Virus record (IMG/VR): IMGVR_UViG_3300025879_000023
Coordinates: 1-61,886 of that record
Origin: a virus
Reading direction: 5' to 3' (one strand)
Length of the DNA stretch: 61,886 nucleotides
The notes below the pieces were generated by a model. The model made no database searches. It saw only the letters and a program-made list of their open reading frames with translations, and was not told the DNA's origin. Positions 51,042 through 58,114 of the stretch are shown piece by piece. Numbering within the stretch: the first letter of the stretch is position 1; each line of letters begins with the position of its first letter. The translations under genes and the position numbers were made by a program.

Positions 51042-51285
51042 AAACTTAATAATAGAAAAAGTAAAAGAAGGAACCACCGAAACAAAAGGTGGTTTACTTC
51101 TTGCTGAAAACCAAAGGGAGGACATTAGGTATATTATGGCTAATGTAGTTTCTGTAGGTGATGAAACAGCTGGTATAAAAGAAGGTGATCAAATTTATTA
51201 TGATCGTCATGCTGGGCATAAAATAGAAGTGGATAAAAATATTTACCATATTATAAAATTACAAGATGTAGTTGTTGTTCTATGA
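51025..51285 (+). CDS. groES: Phage GroES co-chaperonin
   Basis: 86 residues, slightly shorter than E. coli GroES (97). Mobile loop with ETKGGLLLAENQ (LLL in place of IVL), and the C-terminal half VVSVGDETAGIKEGDQIYYD of the Chaperonin_10 fold. Caps the phage or host GroEL ring. It overlaps the groEL 3' end by 17 bases in another frame, so both are co-translated. Confidence 0.9.
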   Translation: MKAIGRNLIIEKVKEGTTETKGGLLLAENQREDIRYIMANVVSVGDETAGIKEGDQIYYDRHAGHKIEVDKNIYHIIKLQDVVVVL

Positions 51286-51728
51286 AAAGGCTAGAAGCAG
51301 GAGATGTTCGAGAACTCAACCTGTTAAAACATTATCGAATAATAAGACAATGGGCTAGTAGAAACAACAACTTAAATGATGCGGATTTAGAATTACTGAT
51401 CTACTTTGATTGCATGGGCTTTTTTACCAAGCAAGATTATAAAATCGGTACGTATGCTTATAGCTGGGACAATAAGCGCTGGAACAGATTGTTGAAAGAA
51501 GGGTGGATTACGGTTTGGAGAAAAAGAAACCATACCACTCAAAAATATCATATATACAAAGTTTCATTTAAGTGCAAACAGCTTATAAGTAGGATGTATC
51601 GTATTATGCTTGGCGAAGAAGATATACCAACAAGTCATAGAAGAAATAATATAATGAAGGGCAAAACATATATGGATACTGTCCTTAAAACTGCAATTGA
51701 TAACGTAAACAAAGATAAAGACAGATAA
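51282..51728 (+). CDS. Winged-helix-like DNA-binding protein
   Basis: 148 residues. A probable winged helix: HYRIIRQWASRNNNLNDADL, LLIYFDCMGFFTKQDYKIG, then WNRLLKEGWITVWRKRN and HTTQKYHIYKVSFKC. Resembles MarR/PadR-style regulators or small terminase-type HTH proteins. Overlaps the GroES stop by 4 bases (ATGA). May regulate late genes or packaging; unresolved. Confidence 0.6.
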   Translation: MKRLEAGDVRELNLLKHYRIIRQWASRNNNLNDADLELLIYFDCMGFFTKQDYKIGTYAYSWDNKRWNRLLKEGWITVWRKRNHTTQKYHIYKVSFKCKQLISRMYRIMLGEEDIPTSHRRNNIMKGKTYMDTVLKTAIDNVNKDKDR

Positions 51729-51729
51729 T

Positions 51730-52005
51730 ATGTACAACCCAAATGAACAAATGATAGATCCAATGACTGGTATGCCGATGCAACAAACGGTAGTTCCACC
51801 AGCTCCTAGTAATACATTAGGTGCTGCTAAACCAGTTTTTAATAATACAACTCAAACTGCAGCTCAAGGGCTTTACGGAGATGTAGAGCAAAGACAAATG
51901 TCTATGGGTAATAGAACACCTATGTTCATGAAAGATCAAACTGGTGATGGTAAAATTACTAGAGCAGATGTTATAAAGGCTAGGATTGAAGGTTACAAAG
52001 AATAA
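51730..52005 (+). CDS. Small protein with EF-hand-like loop
   Basis: 91 residues. Proline- and methionine-rich N-terminal half (MTGMPMQQTVVPPAPSNTLG) and C-terminal DQTGDGKITRADVIKARIEG, which matches an EF-hand/dockerin-like calcium loop (D-x-T-G-D-G-x-I-x-x-x-D). Such loops recur in small marine-phage virion proteins. Stop overlaps the next ATG. Confidence 0.6.
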   Translation: MYNPNEQMIDPMTGMPMQQTVVPPAPSNTLGAAKPVFNNTTQTAAQGLYGDVEQRQMSMGNRTPMFMKDQTGDGKITRADVIKARIEGYKE

Positions 52006-52247
52006 TGATTAAACTAATAAAAGATATTATGAAAAAAACTACAACACCAGCTGTAAGTAAAATAGAGGCCCACGGTACAACCGGGGCTAATGCTTTATGG
52101 GATGGGCCATTAGATACCACTGGTTTTCCAATGGGTAAAGGTTCTAGCAGTGGAAAAAATGGTATGAAAGTTAACATGGCAGATGTTCCTTATTCAGAAG
52201 GGCCTATTACGTCAAAGACTTATGCTAAGGGAAATGGCAGGGGCTGA
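52005..52247 (+). CDS. Small hypothetical protein
   Basis: 80 residues: MIKLIKDIMKKTTTPAVSKI, then Gly/Ser-rich low-complexity (GKGSSSGKNGMKVN) and a basic end. A second Met at residue 9 is possible. Unrecognised. Overlaps the next gene (52234) by 14 bases. Confidence 0.5.
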   Translation: MIKLIKDIMKKTTTPAVSKIEAHGTTGANALWDGPLDTTGFPMGKGSSSGKNGMKVNMADVPYSEGPITSKTYAKGNGRG

Positions 52248-52386
52248 TATTAAACTGTACATCATTAACGCAATATCTTTATTAGTATCTATGACGAGCA
52301 TTGAGCCTGTATTAAAAATAATGCTACTAGTGGTTACTATTGGATATACTGCTAATAAGTGGTATCATTTGTATAAAAAGAAATAA
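52234..52386 (+). CDS. Holin-like two-helix membrane protein
   Basis: 50 residues from the ATG at 52234; an in-frame ATG at 52183 reads into the preceding gene in another frame. Two hydrophobic helices (KLYIINAISLLVSM; IEPVLKIMLLVVTIGYTA) with a basic C-terminus (KWYHLYKKK). This is typical of a small class II-like holin. It lies 2 bases before the endolysin gene, the usual holin-endolysin order. Confidence 0.65.
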   Translation: MAGADIKLYIINAISLLVSMTSIEPVLKIMLLVVTIGYTANKWYHLYKKK

Positions 52387-52388
52387 AA

Positions 52389-52844
52389 ATGATTAGTAAG
52401 CACGTGTCTGATAAAGAAGGTGTTTATTCAAGGACTGCGCTAAGACTTGATATAGACAACACGCCTGAGCCATATCACTTGGTTAATATGCAGATAATTG
52501 CTGAACTTGTTTTTGAACCACTTAGAGAGTGGGTTGGTGGGCCTATAAAGATTAATTCTTTTTATAGGTGTAAAGAATTAAACTTAGCTATTGGAGGAAG
52601 TTCTAGATCACAACATTGTGAAGGTAGAGCTATTGATTTAGATGATACATTTGGCCATAAAACAAATGCTGAAATGTTTAATTATATAAAAGACAACTTA
52701 GATTTTGATCAATTAATTTGGGAATTTGGTGACGATAAAAATCCTGATTGGGTGCATGTTAGTTATGCCTCTGGTGATGAAAATAGAAGAAGAATATTAA
52801 AGGCTTACAAGCTTAATGGCAAAACAAAATACGAAGTAATATAA
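52389..52844 (+). CDS. Endolysin, peptidase M15-type
   Basis: 151 residues. The M15 (D-Ala-D-Ala carboxypeptidase / VanY-like endolysin) metal set is visible: H76 and D83 in SSRSQHCEGRAIDLDD, H123 in DWVHVSYA. Cleaves peptide bonds in peptidoglycan for lysis. No signal peptide, so it needs the holin. Also carries the E112 (WEFG) typical of the active site region. Confidence 0.88.
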   Translation: MISKHVSDKEGVYSRTALRLDIDNTPEPYHLVNMQIIAELVFEPLREWVGGPIKINSFYRCKELNLAIGGSSRSQHCEGRAIDLDDTFGHKTNAEMFNYIKDNLDFDQLIWEFGDDKNPDWVHVSYASGDENRRRILKAYKLNGKTKYEVI

Positions 52845-53128
52845 TGGCATATATACAAAACTCTCCTCTTAATAAACTTAAGAAAACAACTAAAGGTAAA
52901 GGAAGACACTTCCTTACTGCTAAAGAAGGTGCTGGAATGACAGAGGCTGGCCGAAAAGCTTACAATAAAGAAACTGGTGGTGATTTAAAAGCGCCTCAAC
53001 CAGGCGGTGGAAAACGCAAAAAAAGCTATTGTGCTAGGTCAAAAGGCCAAATGCAAATGCACAATATAGATTGTTCAAAAACACCAGATAAAAGAATTTG
53101 CGCAGCAAGACGCAGATGGAAATGCTAA
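52844..53128 (+). CDS. Small Cys-rich basic protein, DUF6321-like
   Basis: 94 residues. Contains HFLTAKEGAGMTEAGRKAYN, LKAPQPGGG and KSYCARSKGQMQ with four Cys near the end (C..C..C..C, ending RRRWKC). I associate this with the DUF6321-type phage family. Shares one base with the endolysin stop (TAATG). Function unknown. Confidence 0.6.
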   Translation: MAYIQNSPLNKLKKTTKGKGRHFLTAKEGAGMTEAGRKAYNKETGGDLKAPQPGGGKRKKSYCARSKGQMQMHNIDCSKTPDKRICAARRRWKC

Positions 53129-53146
53129 CATTAATAAATAAATATT

Positions 53147-53308
53147 ATGGGAAATTACAGTAAAGGACCTTCAATGAAAGATTCAGAAATGAAAATGGAG
53201 AAACAAATGTCTATGGCTGGTCCGTCAATGACTGGTTCTCCAGCTAAAATGAATAACTCACCAATGGCTATGAAAGGTTCTTGGATGAGCAAACACTGTT
53301 CAAAGTAA
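53147..53308 (+). CDS. Tiny methionine-rich protein
   Basis: 53 residues with 11 Met: MGNYSKGPSMKDSEMKMEKQ, MSMAGPSMTGSPAKMNNSP, MAMKGSWMSKHCSK. Low complexity and probably disordered. Its stop shares the A with the next ATG (TAATG). Met-rich segments can bind metals or membranes; that is speculation here. Confidence 0.6.
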   Translation: MGNYSKGPSMKDSEMKMEKQMSMAGPSMTGSPAKMNNSPMAMKGSWMSKHCSK

Positions 53309-53466
53309 TGGAATCCAAAGGTTTAGGCGATACTGTTGAAAAAATAACTAAAGCAACTGGTATTAAAACAGTAGTTGATAAAGTATCAGAAGGCCTTAAT
53401 ATCCCTTGCGGATGCCAAAAAAGAAAAGAAGCTTTAAATAAAATGTTTCCATATAATGGCGTTTAA
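53308..53466 (+). CDS. Tiny Cys-x-Cys protein
   Basis: 52 residues from the ATG at 53308, coupled to the preceding stop; an in-frame ATG at 53281 overlaps the Met-rich gene. MESKGLGDTVEKITKATGIK, then LNIPCGCQKRKEALNKMFPY with a C-G-C motif, possible metal site. Overlaps the next gene by 11 bases. Unrecognised. Confidence 0.6.
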   Translation: MESKGLGDTVEKITKATGIKTVVDKVSEGLNIPCGCQKRKEALNKMFPYNGV

Positions 53467-53776
53467 ATTAAGTAATCCACCGTATTACATCGATAATACG
53501 CCTATATACAACGTAGACTTAGGCAACGAAGTATTAGGCAAAGCCGATAGAAACGGCAGCATACTTATAAATAAAAATATTACTGACGAAAAACAAAAAC
53601 AAGATGTAATTAATCACGAGAAAGTTCATTTAGATCAAATGAAAAGAGGTGATTTAGATTACAACGACAGTGCAGTTTTTTGGAAAGGTAAAAAATATTC
53701 AAGAGCGCAAATGAAGGAAGGCGCTAAAAATCTTCCTTGGGAAAAAGAAGCTTATAAAAAATCTAAAACAAAATAA
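53456..53776 (+). CDS. Small metallopeptidase-like protein with HExxH
   Basis: 106 residues. VINHEKVHLDQMKRG contains H54-E55-x-x-H58, and downstream LPWEKEAYKK offers a possible third ligand Glu. This is a zincin-like minimal peptidase motif. Whether it acts on cell wall or host protein is unknown; it lies in the lysis neighbourhood. Confidence 0.65.
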   Translation: MAFKLSNPPYYIDNTPIYNVDLGNEVLGKADRNGSILINKNITDEKQKQDVINHEKVHLDQMKRGDLDYNDSAVFWKGKKYSRAQMKEGAKNLPWEKEAYKKSKTK

Positions 53777-53778
53777 TT

Positions 53779-54111
53779 ATGGCATTTAAAATGAAACACA
53801 GCAGTCCTTTAAATATGATTAATAAAGGAAAAGATGATAACACAAAAAAAGGAAGCAGAATGAGTGCTTCTGAAGCGTCTGCGTCTGCAAAGCCGGATAT
53901 GGAAGTAACCATTACGGCTAAAAAGAAAACTGTGCCTAGAGGATATGCAGCTCCAGCTGGAGACGTTAAAAAAGGTAGAAAAGTTAAAGAGATAAAAAAA
54001 GAAAGAAAATTTGATACAGTATCTTTATCTCAAAAAGAAAAACAAGGTGCAAAAGGTGCTAAATGGGCTAAAACAAAAACTTATAGTGTACAAAACGTAA
54101 AGTTTAACTAG
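53779..54111 (+). CDS. Basic low-complexity protein
   Basis: 110 residues: MAFKMKHSSPLNMINKGKDD, then SASEASASAKPDMEVTITAK, and Lys/Arg-rich C-terminus (KKGRKVKEIKKERKFD). Mostly disordered by composition. The MAFKMKHSSPLN start is a recurring phage small-protein leader style. Function unknown. Confidence 0.5.
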   Translation: MAFKMKHSSPLNMINKGKDDNTKKGSRMSASEASASAKPDMEVTITAKKKTVPRGYAAPAGDVKKGRKVKEIKKERKFDTVSLSQKEKQGAKGAKWAKTKTYSVQNVKFN

Positions 54112-54113
54112 TT

Positions 54114-54569
54114 ATGCCTAAAGATAAAAAACCTTTTAAAGAAACCGGGCTGGGTAAATTTTTACTTGGTGCGGGCTCTACTATTATAGACGTAGTAGGC
54201 GATGCTCTTCCGGATAAAGGTCTTTTAGGTGTAGTTAAAAATTTAATAGATAAAGATCCAGATTTAAGTGAAGATCAAAAAGCAGAGGCTCACGATAGAT
54301 TAGTAGAACTTTATAGATTAGAAGTAGCTGATAGAGACTCAGCAAGAAAAAGAGAAGTTAACCTAAGAAAGTATGGAACTGACTGGATGTTTAATGCAAC
54401 AGGTATAGTTGGATTAGCGTCATTTGCTTTTTTAGTATATACAGTAGTTACTACAGAAGTACCGCAGTCGAATAAAGAAATTTTTATACATTTGTTAGGA
54501 ATTGTAGAAGGAGTAGCCTTAAGTATTTTTGGTTATTATTTCGGTTCTGCAATTAAAGATAATAAATAA
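54114..54569 (+). CDS. Holin-like membrane protein (3TM/GTA-type)
   Basis: 151 residues. N-terminal amphipathic part (FLLGAGSTIIDVVGDALPD), then acidic helix, VADRDSARKREVNLR (a motif I associate with GTA_holin_3TM proteins), then two membrane helices (ATGIVGLASFAFLVYTVV; IHLLGIVEGVALSIFGYYFG). A second holin or pinholin candidate beside the 50-residue one. Alternative: a virion membrane protein. Confidence 0.65.
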   Translation: MPKDKKPFKETGLGKFLLGAGSTIIDVVGDALPDKGLLGVVKNLIDKDPDLSEDQKAEAHDRLVELYRLEVADRDSARKREVNLRKYGTDWMFNATGIVGLASFAFLVYTVVTTEVPQSNKEIFIHLLGIVEGVALSIFGYYFGSAIKDNK

Positions 54570-54595
54570 CAATTAATTAAATTAAATTAAATCAA

Positions 54596-54838
54596 ATGAA
54601 AAAAGTACAAGAAATTACAAAAGAACAATTAGCAAAAATCCAAGAACAGCAAAAGCAGTTATCTGATTTGTTGAAAGATATTGGATTTGTAGAAGTTCAA
54701 AAGCACGCTTTATTACATAAACAAGCTGGTCTTAATGAAGAGATTGAAGCTTATAAAGCAGAATTGGAAAAAGAGTATGGGGCTATTACTATTGATATAG
54801 AAACAGGTTCTTATACTGAAATTAAAAAAGAAGAGTAA
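54596..54838 (+). CDS. Small coiled-coil protein
   Basis: 80 residues, coiled coil (ITKEQLAKIQEQQKQLSDLL; HKQAGLNEEIEAYKAELEKE). Preceded by the AATTAAATTAAATTAAAT leader, so probably well expressed. The family is unknown; similar short coiled coils are seen before terminases in related phages. Confidence 0.6.
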   Translation: MKKVQEITKEQLAKIQEQQKQLSDLLKDIGFVEVQKHALLHKQAGLNEEIEAYKAELEKEYGAITIDIETGSYTEIKKEE

Positions 54839-54839
54839 A

Positions 54840-55067
54840 ATGTCTTCTGTTATAAGAAAAATAAGTATAGGCTCTGACTATAAAAATGATGCAATGCACT
54901 ATGCTGTAGGGCAAAGCGTTTATGGCGGTCATAAAATAGCTTATATATTATTTGACGAACAGGATAGCTCTTATAACATTCACATAAAGAAGGACAGCGA
55001 GGTAATGCCATGGAAGAAGTTTAATTCTAACATGGCAATATCCGTTGAGTATGATCTCGAGTACTAA
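54840..55067 (+). CDS. Small protein conserved upstream of terminase in crAss-like phages
   Basis: 75 residues. Pattern I-S-I-G-S-D-Y-K-N-x-A-M-H-Y-A-V-G-Q, then GGHKIAYILFDEQDSSYNIH and MPWKKFNSNM. I associate this pattern with a small gene located before the packaging genes of crAss-like phages; the role is unknown. Overlaps the next gene by one base (TAATG). Confidence 0.6.
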   Translation: MSSVIRKISIGSDYKNDAMHYAVGQSVYGGHKIAYILFDEQDSSYNIHIKKDSEVMPWKKFNSNMAISVEYDLEY

Positions 55068-55672
55068 TGAGAAGTATTTACGACTTCATTGTGAAGCCAG
55101 TTGGCAAGCGCTATGACAACGAAAAGAAAGTTGGCGATAAAACCTTAATTACTAATTCATCTATTGAAAGCTTTAAATCGGTAAATAATTATGCTGAAGT
55201 TGTTGCGACTCCATTAGCGTATGAAACAGGTATAAGCGTGGGCGATATTGTTGTTATTCACCACAACGTTTTTAGAAGGTTTTACGACATGCGAGGCAAC
55301 CAAAAAGATAGTAGATCAATGTTTATTGACGGCCTATACTTTGTTGCGCCAGATCAAATATATTTATATGGGAATACTAAAAAATGGAAAACTTTTAATG
55401 ATAGATGTTTTGTTATTCCGATTAAAAATAAAGATAGCTTTTCTCTTGAAAAAGAGCAAGAGCTTATTGGTATACTTAAATACGGTAATAGTTCCTTACA
55501 GGCGCTAGGAATCAATCCTGGAGACCTCGTTGGCTACACTCCTGGAAGTGAATTCGAATTTGTGGTTAACGAAAAGAAATTATACTGTATGAAATCAAAT
55601 GATATTGTAATTAAATATGAATACCAAGGAGACGAAGAAGAATATAATCCAAGCTGGTCAAAAAGCAGTTGA
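55067..55672 (+). CDS. Tandem GroES-like protein
   Basis: 201 residues with two Chaperonin_10-like halves. First (about 1-125): RSIYDFIVKPVGKR, then GISVGDIVVIHHNVFRRFYD and GLYFVAPDQIYLYG. Second (about 135-195): LIGILKYGN, LGINPGDLVGYTPGSEFEF and KLYCMKSNDIVIKY. The V-GD-I/L-V pattern is that of the GroES core strand. It is a different protein from the 86-residue GroES, and may serve as a chaperone cap or a virion morphogenesis factor. Confidence 0.7.
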   Translation: MRSIYDFIVKPVGKRYDNEKKVGDKTLITNSSIESFKSVNNYAEVVATPLAYETGISVGDIVVIHHNVFRRFYDMRGNQKDSRSMFIDGLYFVAPDQIYLYGNTKKWKTFNDRCFVIPIKNKDSFSLEKEQELIGILKYGNSSLQALGINPGDLVGYTPGSEFEFVVNEKKLYCMKSNDIVIKYEYQGDEEEYNPSWSKSS

Positions 55673-55889
55673 AGAATTAATAAAAGTAGCTAGAGAAAAA
55701 ATTGTTGATTCAGATGATGATATATCAGCTGATAGATTAAAAAATGCTGCAGCCACTAAAAAGCTAGCCATATTCGATGCTTTTGAAATACTAACACGTA
55801 TTGAGCAAGAAGAACAGCTATTAAATGATGAATCAGCAGATTCGCCGCAAAAAAACTTCAGAGGATTTGCTGAAGGTAGATCTAAGTAA
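55617..55889 (+). CDS. Probable terminase small subunit
   Basis: 90 residues, helical (AGQKAVEELIKVAREKIVD; ATKKLAIFDAFEILTRIEQE), located directly before the large terminase subunit and sharing its last base with the next ATG. Overlaps the GroES-like gene by 56 bases; no other Met start is available. Assignment rests on position and size. Confidence 0.5.
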   Translation: MNTKETKKNIIQAGQKAVEELIKVAREKIVDSDDDISADRLKNAAATKKLAIFDAFEILTRIEQEEQLLNDESADSPQKNFRGFAEGRSK

Positions 55890-58114
55890 TGTACGAGCAA
55901 ACGTTATATAAAATACTGCCTGATCATATTAAGTCTAAAACCATTAAAATACAAAATAGGTATAATAAATGGGAATACGGCTATAATAAAGAGCATGATG
56001 TTGTTGTTATAAGCAAGACTGGTAAGATTGGAGAAATATACGAAATACAAGGATTAAAAATAGCTTTGCCATATATAGATAAAGCTTATTTAAGATCTGA
56101 AAATAAATTAGATCAGTACTGGGAAGCTCAAAGTATACCGGCAGAATTGTCAAAGATTAAAACAATTTTTGAGTGGGATACTTACCCAGATCATTTTAAA
56201 AACAAATGGTACGAGTATATTGATCAAGAGTTTGAGTACAGAGAAAAAGGTTTTTCGTTTTACAACAAAGGCGTTCCTACTTATATTACTGGTACACATT
56301 ATATGTATTTACAGTGGACTAAAATTGATGTTGGTCAGCCGGATTTTCGTGAAGCAAATAGATTATTTTTTATATTTTGGGAAGCTTGTAAAGCTGATAA
56401 CAGATGTTTCGGAATGTGTTATCTTAAAAATAGACGTTCAGGTTTTAGTTTTATGTCATCAGCTGAGTTAGTTAATCAAGCTACTATATCGTCAGACGCG
56501 AGATTTGGTATATTATCAAAGTCTGGTGCTGATGCTAAAAAAATGTTTACTGATAAAGTTGTACCAATATCTCTTAATTATCCGTTTTTCTTTAAGCCTA
56601 TTCAAGACGGTATGGATAGACCTAAAACAGAATTAGCTTATAGGGTTCCGGCTTCAAAGATTACAAGAAAATCAGTTGATAAAGTATCTAAAGATAAAAG
56701 TGAATTGCAAGGTCTTGATACAACAATTGACTGGAAAAACACAGGAGACAACTCGTATGATGGTGAAAAATTAAAATTACTAGCACACGACGAATCTGGT
56801 AAATGGGAAAGACCTGATAATATACTAAATAACTGGAGGGTTACAAAAACCACTTTAAGACTTGGTAGCAGAATTATTGGCAAGTGTATGATGGGATCAA
56901 CATCAAATGCTTTAGATAAAGGAGGTGAAAACTTTAAAAAACTTTATTATGACTCAGACGTTACCAAGAGAAACCGCAATGGACAGACTAGCTCAGGATT
57001 ATATTCTTTGTTCATACCTATGGAATGGAACTACGAAGGATTCATTGATACTTATGGAATACCTGTATTTGATACACCAGAAAAACCTGTTGAAGCCGCG
57101 GATGGCTCTTTAATTGAATATGGGGTTATAGAGCATTGGCAAAACGAGGTTGATGGTTTAAAAAATGATCAAGACGGATTAAATGAAATGTATAGGCAGT
57201 TCCCTAGGACAGAGCAGCATGCGTTTAGAGATGAAGCAAAACAATCTCTTTTTAATCTAACAAAAATATACCAGCAAATAGATTATAACGAAGACTTAAG
57301 AAATACTTCAGTTATAACTACTGGTAGCTTTGCTTGGGAGAATGGTATGCCTGACACTAGGGTTGTTTTTAACCCTCATAAAGACGGCAGGTTTAAAATA
57401 AGCTGGGTACCACCTAAACATCTCCAAAATCAAGTGATAATAAAGAATGGCACTAAATGGCCAGGAAATGAACACTTAGGGGCTTTTGGTTGTGATAGTT
57501 ATGACATATCAGGTACAGTTGATCAAAGAGGTTCTAATGGATCTCTGCATGGGTTAACTAAGTTTTCAATGGAAGATGTTCCTCCTAATCATTTCTTTTT
57601 AGAATATATATCCAGGCCTCAAACTGCCGAAATATTTTTTGAAGATGTTTTAATGGCTTGTGTTTTTTATGGTATGCCTTTACTGGCAGAAAATAACAAA
57701 CCTAGACTTTTATATCATTTTAAAAGAAGAGGATATAGAGGTTTCTCAATGAATAGACCAGACAAAGTTTGGAATAAACTTTCTGTAACTGAAAGAGAAA
57801 TTGGCGGAATACCTAACTCAAGTGAAGATATTAAACAAGCGCATGCAGCCGCTATAGAAACTTATGTAGAATCATATGTTGGTTTATTAGATACTGGTTA
57901 TGGGGACATGTATTTTCAAAGAACGCTAGAAGATTGGGCAAGATTTAATATAAACAATAGAACTAAGCATGATGCCTCTATTAGCAGCGGATTAGCTTTA
58001 ATGGCTTGTAACAAGCATAGGTATGTTCCTGCTAATAAAATAGAAAGAAAACCAATTGATTTAGGTTTTAAAAGATACAATAATGATGGTAGTACCTCAA
58101 AAATTATACTATAA
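55889..58114 (+). CDS. Terminase large subunit
   Basis: 741 residues. ATPase domain with a deviant Walker A K180-N-R-R-S-G-F-S187 (Lys moved to the first position, as in lambda gpA KSARVGYS), the YITGTHYMYLQWTKI signature, and a nuclease domain whose Asp is visible in GAFGCDSYDISGTVD. Motor that packages DNA into the capsid through the portal; the nuclease cuts genome ends. Adjoins the portal gene (stop and start one base apart). Confidence 0.88.
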   Translation: MYEQTLYKILPDHIKSKTIKIQNRYNKWEYGYNKEHDVVVISKTGKIGEIYEIQGLKIALPYIDKAYLRSENKLDQYWEAQSIPAELSKIKTIFEWDTYPDHFKNKWYEYIDQEFEYREKGFSFYNKGVPTYITGTHYMYLQWTKIDVGQPDFREANRLFFIFWEACKADNRCFGMCYLKNRRSGFSFMSSAELVNQATISSDARFGILSKSGADAKKMFTDKVVPISLNYPFFFKPIQDGMDRPKTELAYRVPASKITRKSVDKVSKDKSELQGLDTTIDWKNTGDNSYDGEKLKLLAHDESGKWERPDNILNNWRVTKTTLRLGSRIIGKCMMGSTSNALDKGGENFKKLYYDSDVTKRNRNGQTSSGLYSLFIPMEWNYEGFIDTYGIPVFDTPEKPVEAADGSLIEYGVIEHWQNEVDGLKNDQDGLNEMYRQFPRTEQHAFRDEAKQSLFNLTKIYQQIDYNEDLRNTSVITTGSFAWENGMPDTRVVFNPHKDGRFKISWVPPKHLQNQVIIKNGTKWPGNEHLGAFGCDSYDISGTVDQRGSNGSLHGLTKFSMEDVPPNHFFLEYISRPQTAEIFFEDVLMACVFYGMPLLAENNKPRLLYHFKRRGYRGFSMNRPDKVWNKLSVTEREIGGIPNSSEDIKQAHAAAIETYVESYVGLLDTGYGDMYFQRTLEDWARFNINNRTKHDASISSGLALMACNKHRYVPANKIERKPIDLGFKRYNNDGSTSKIIL

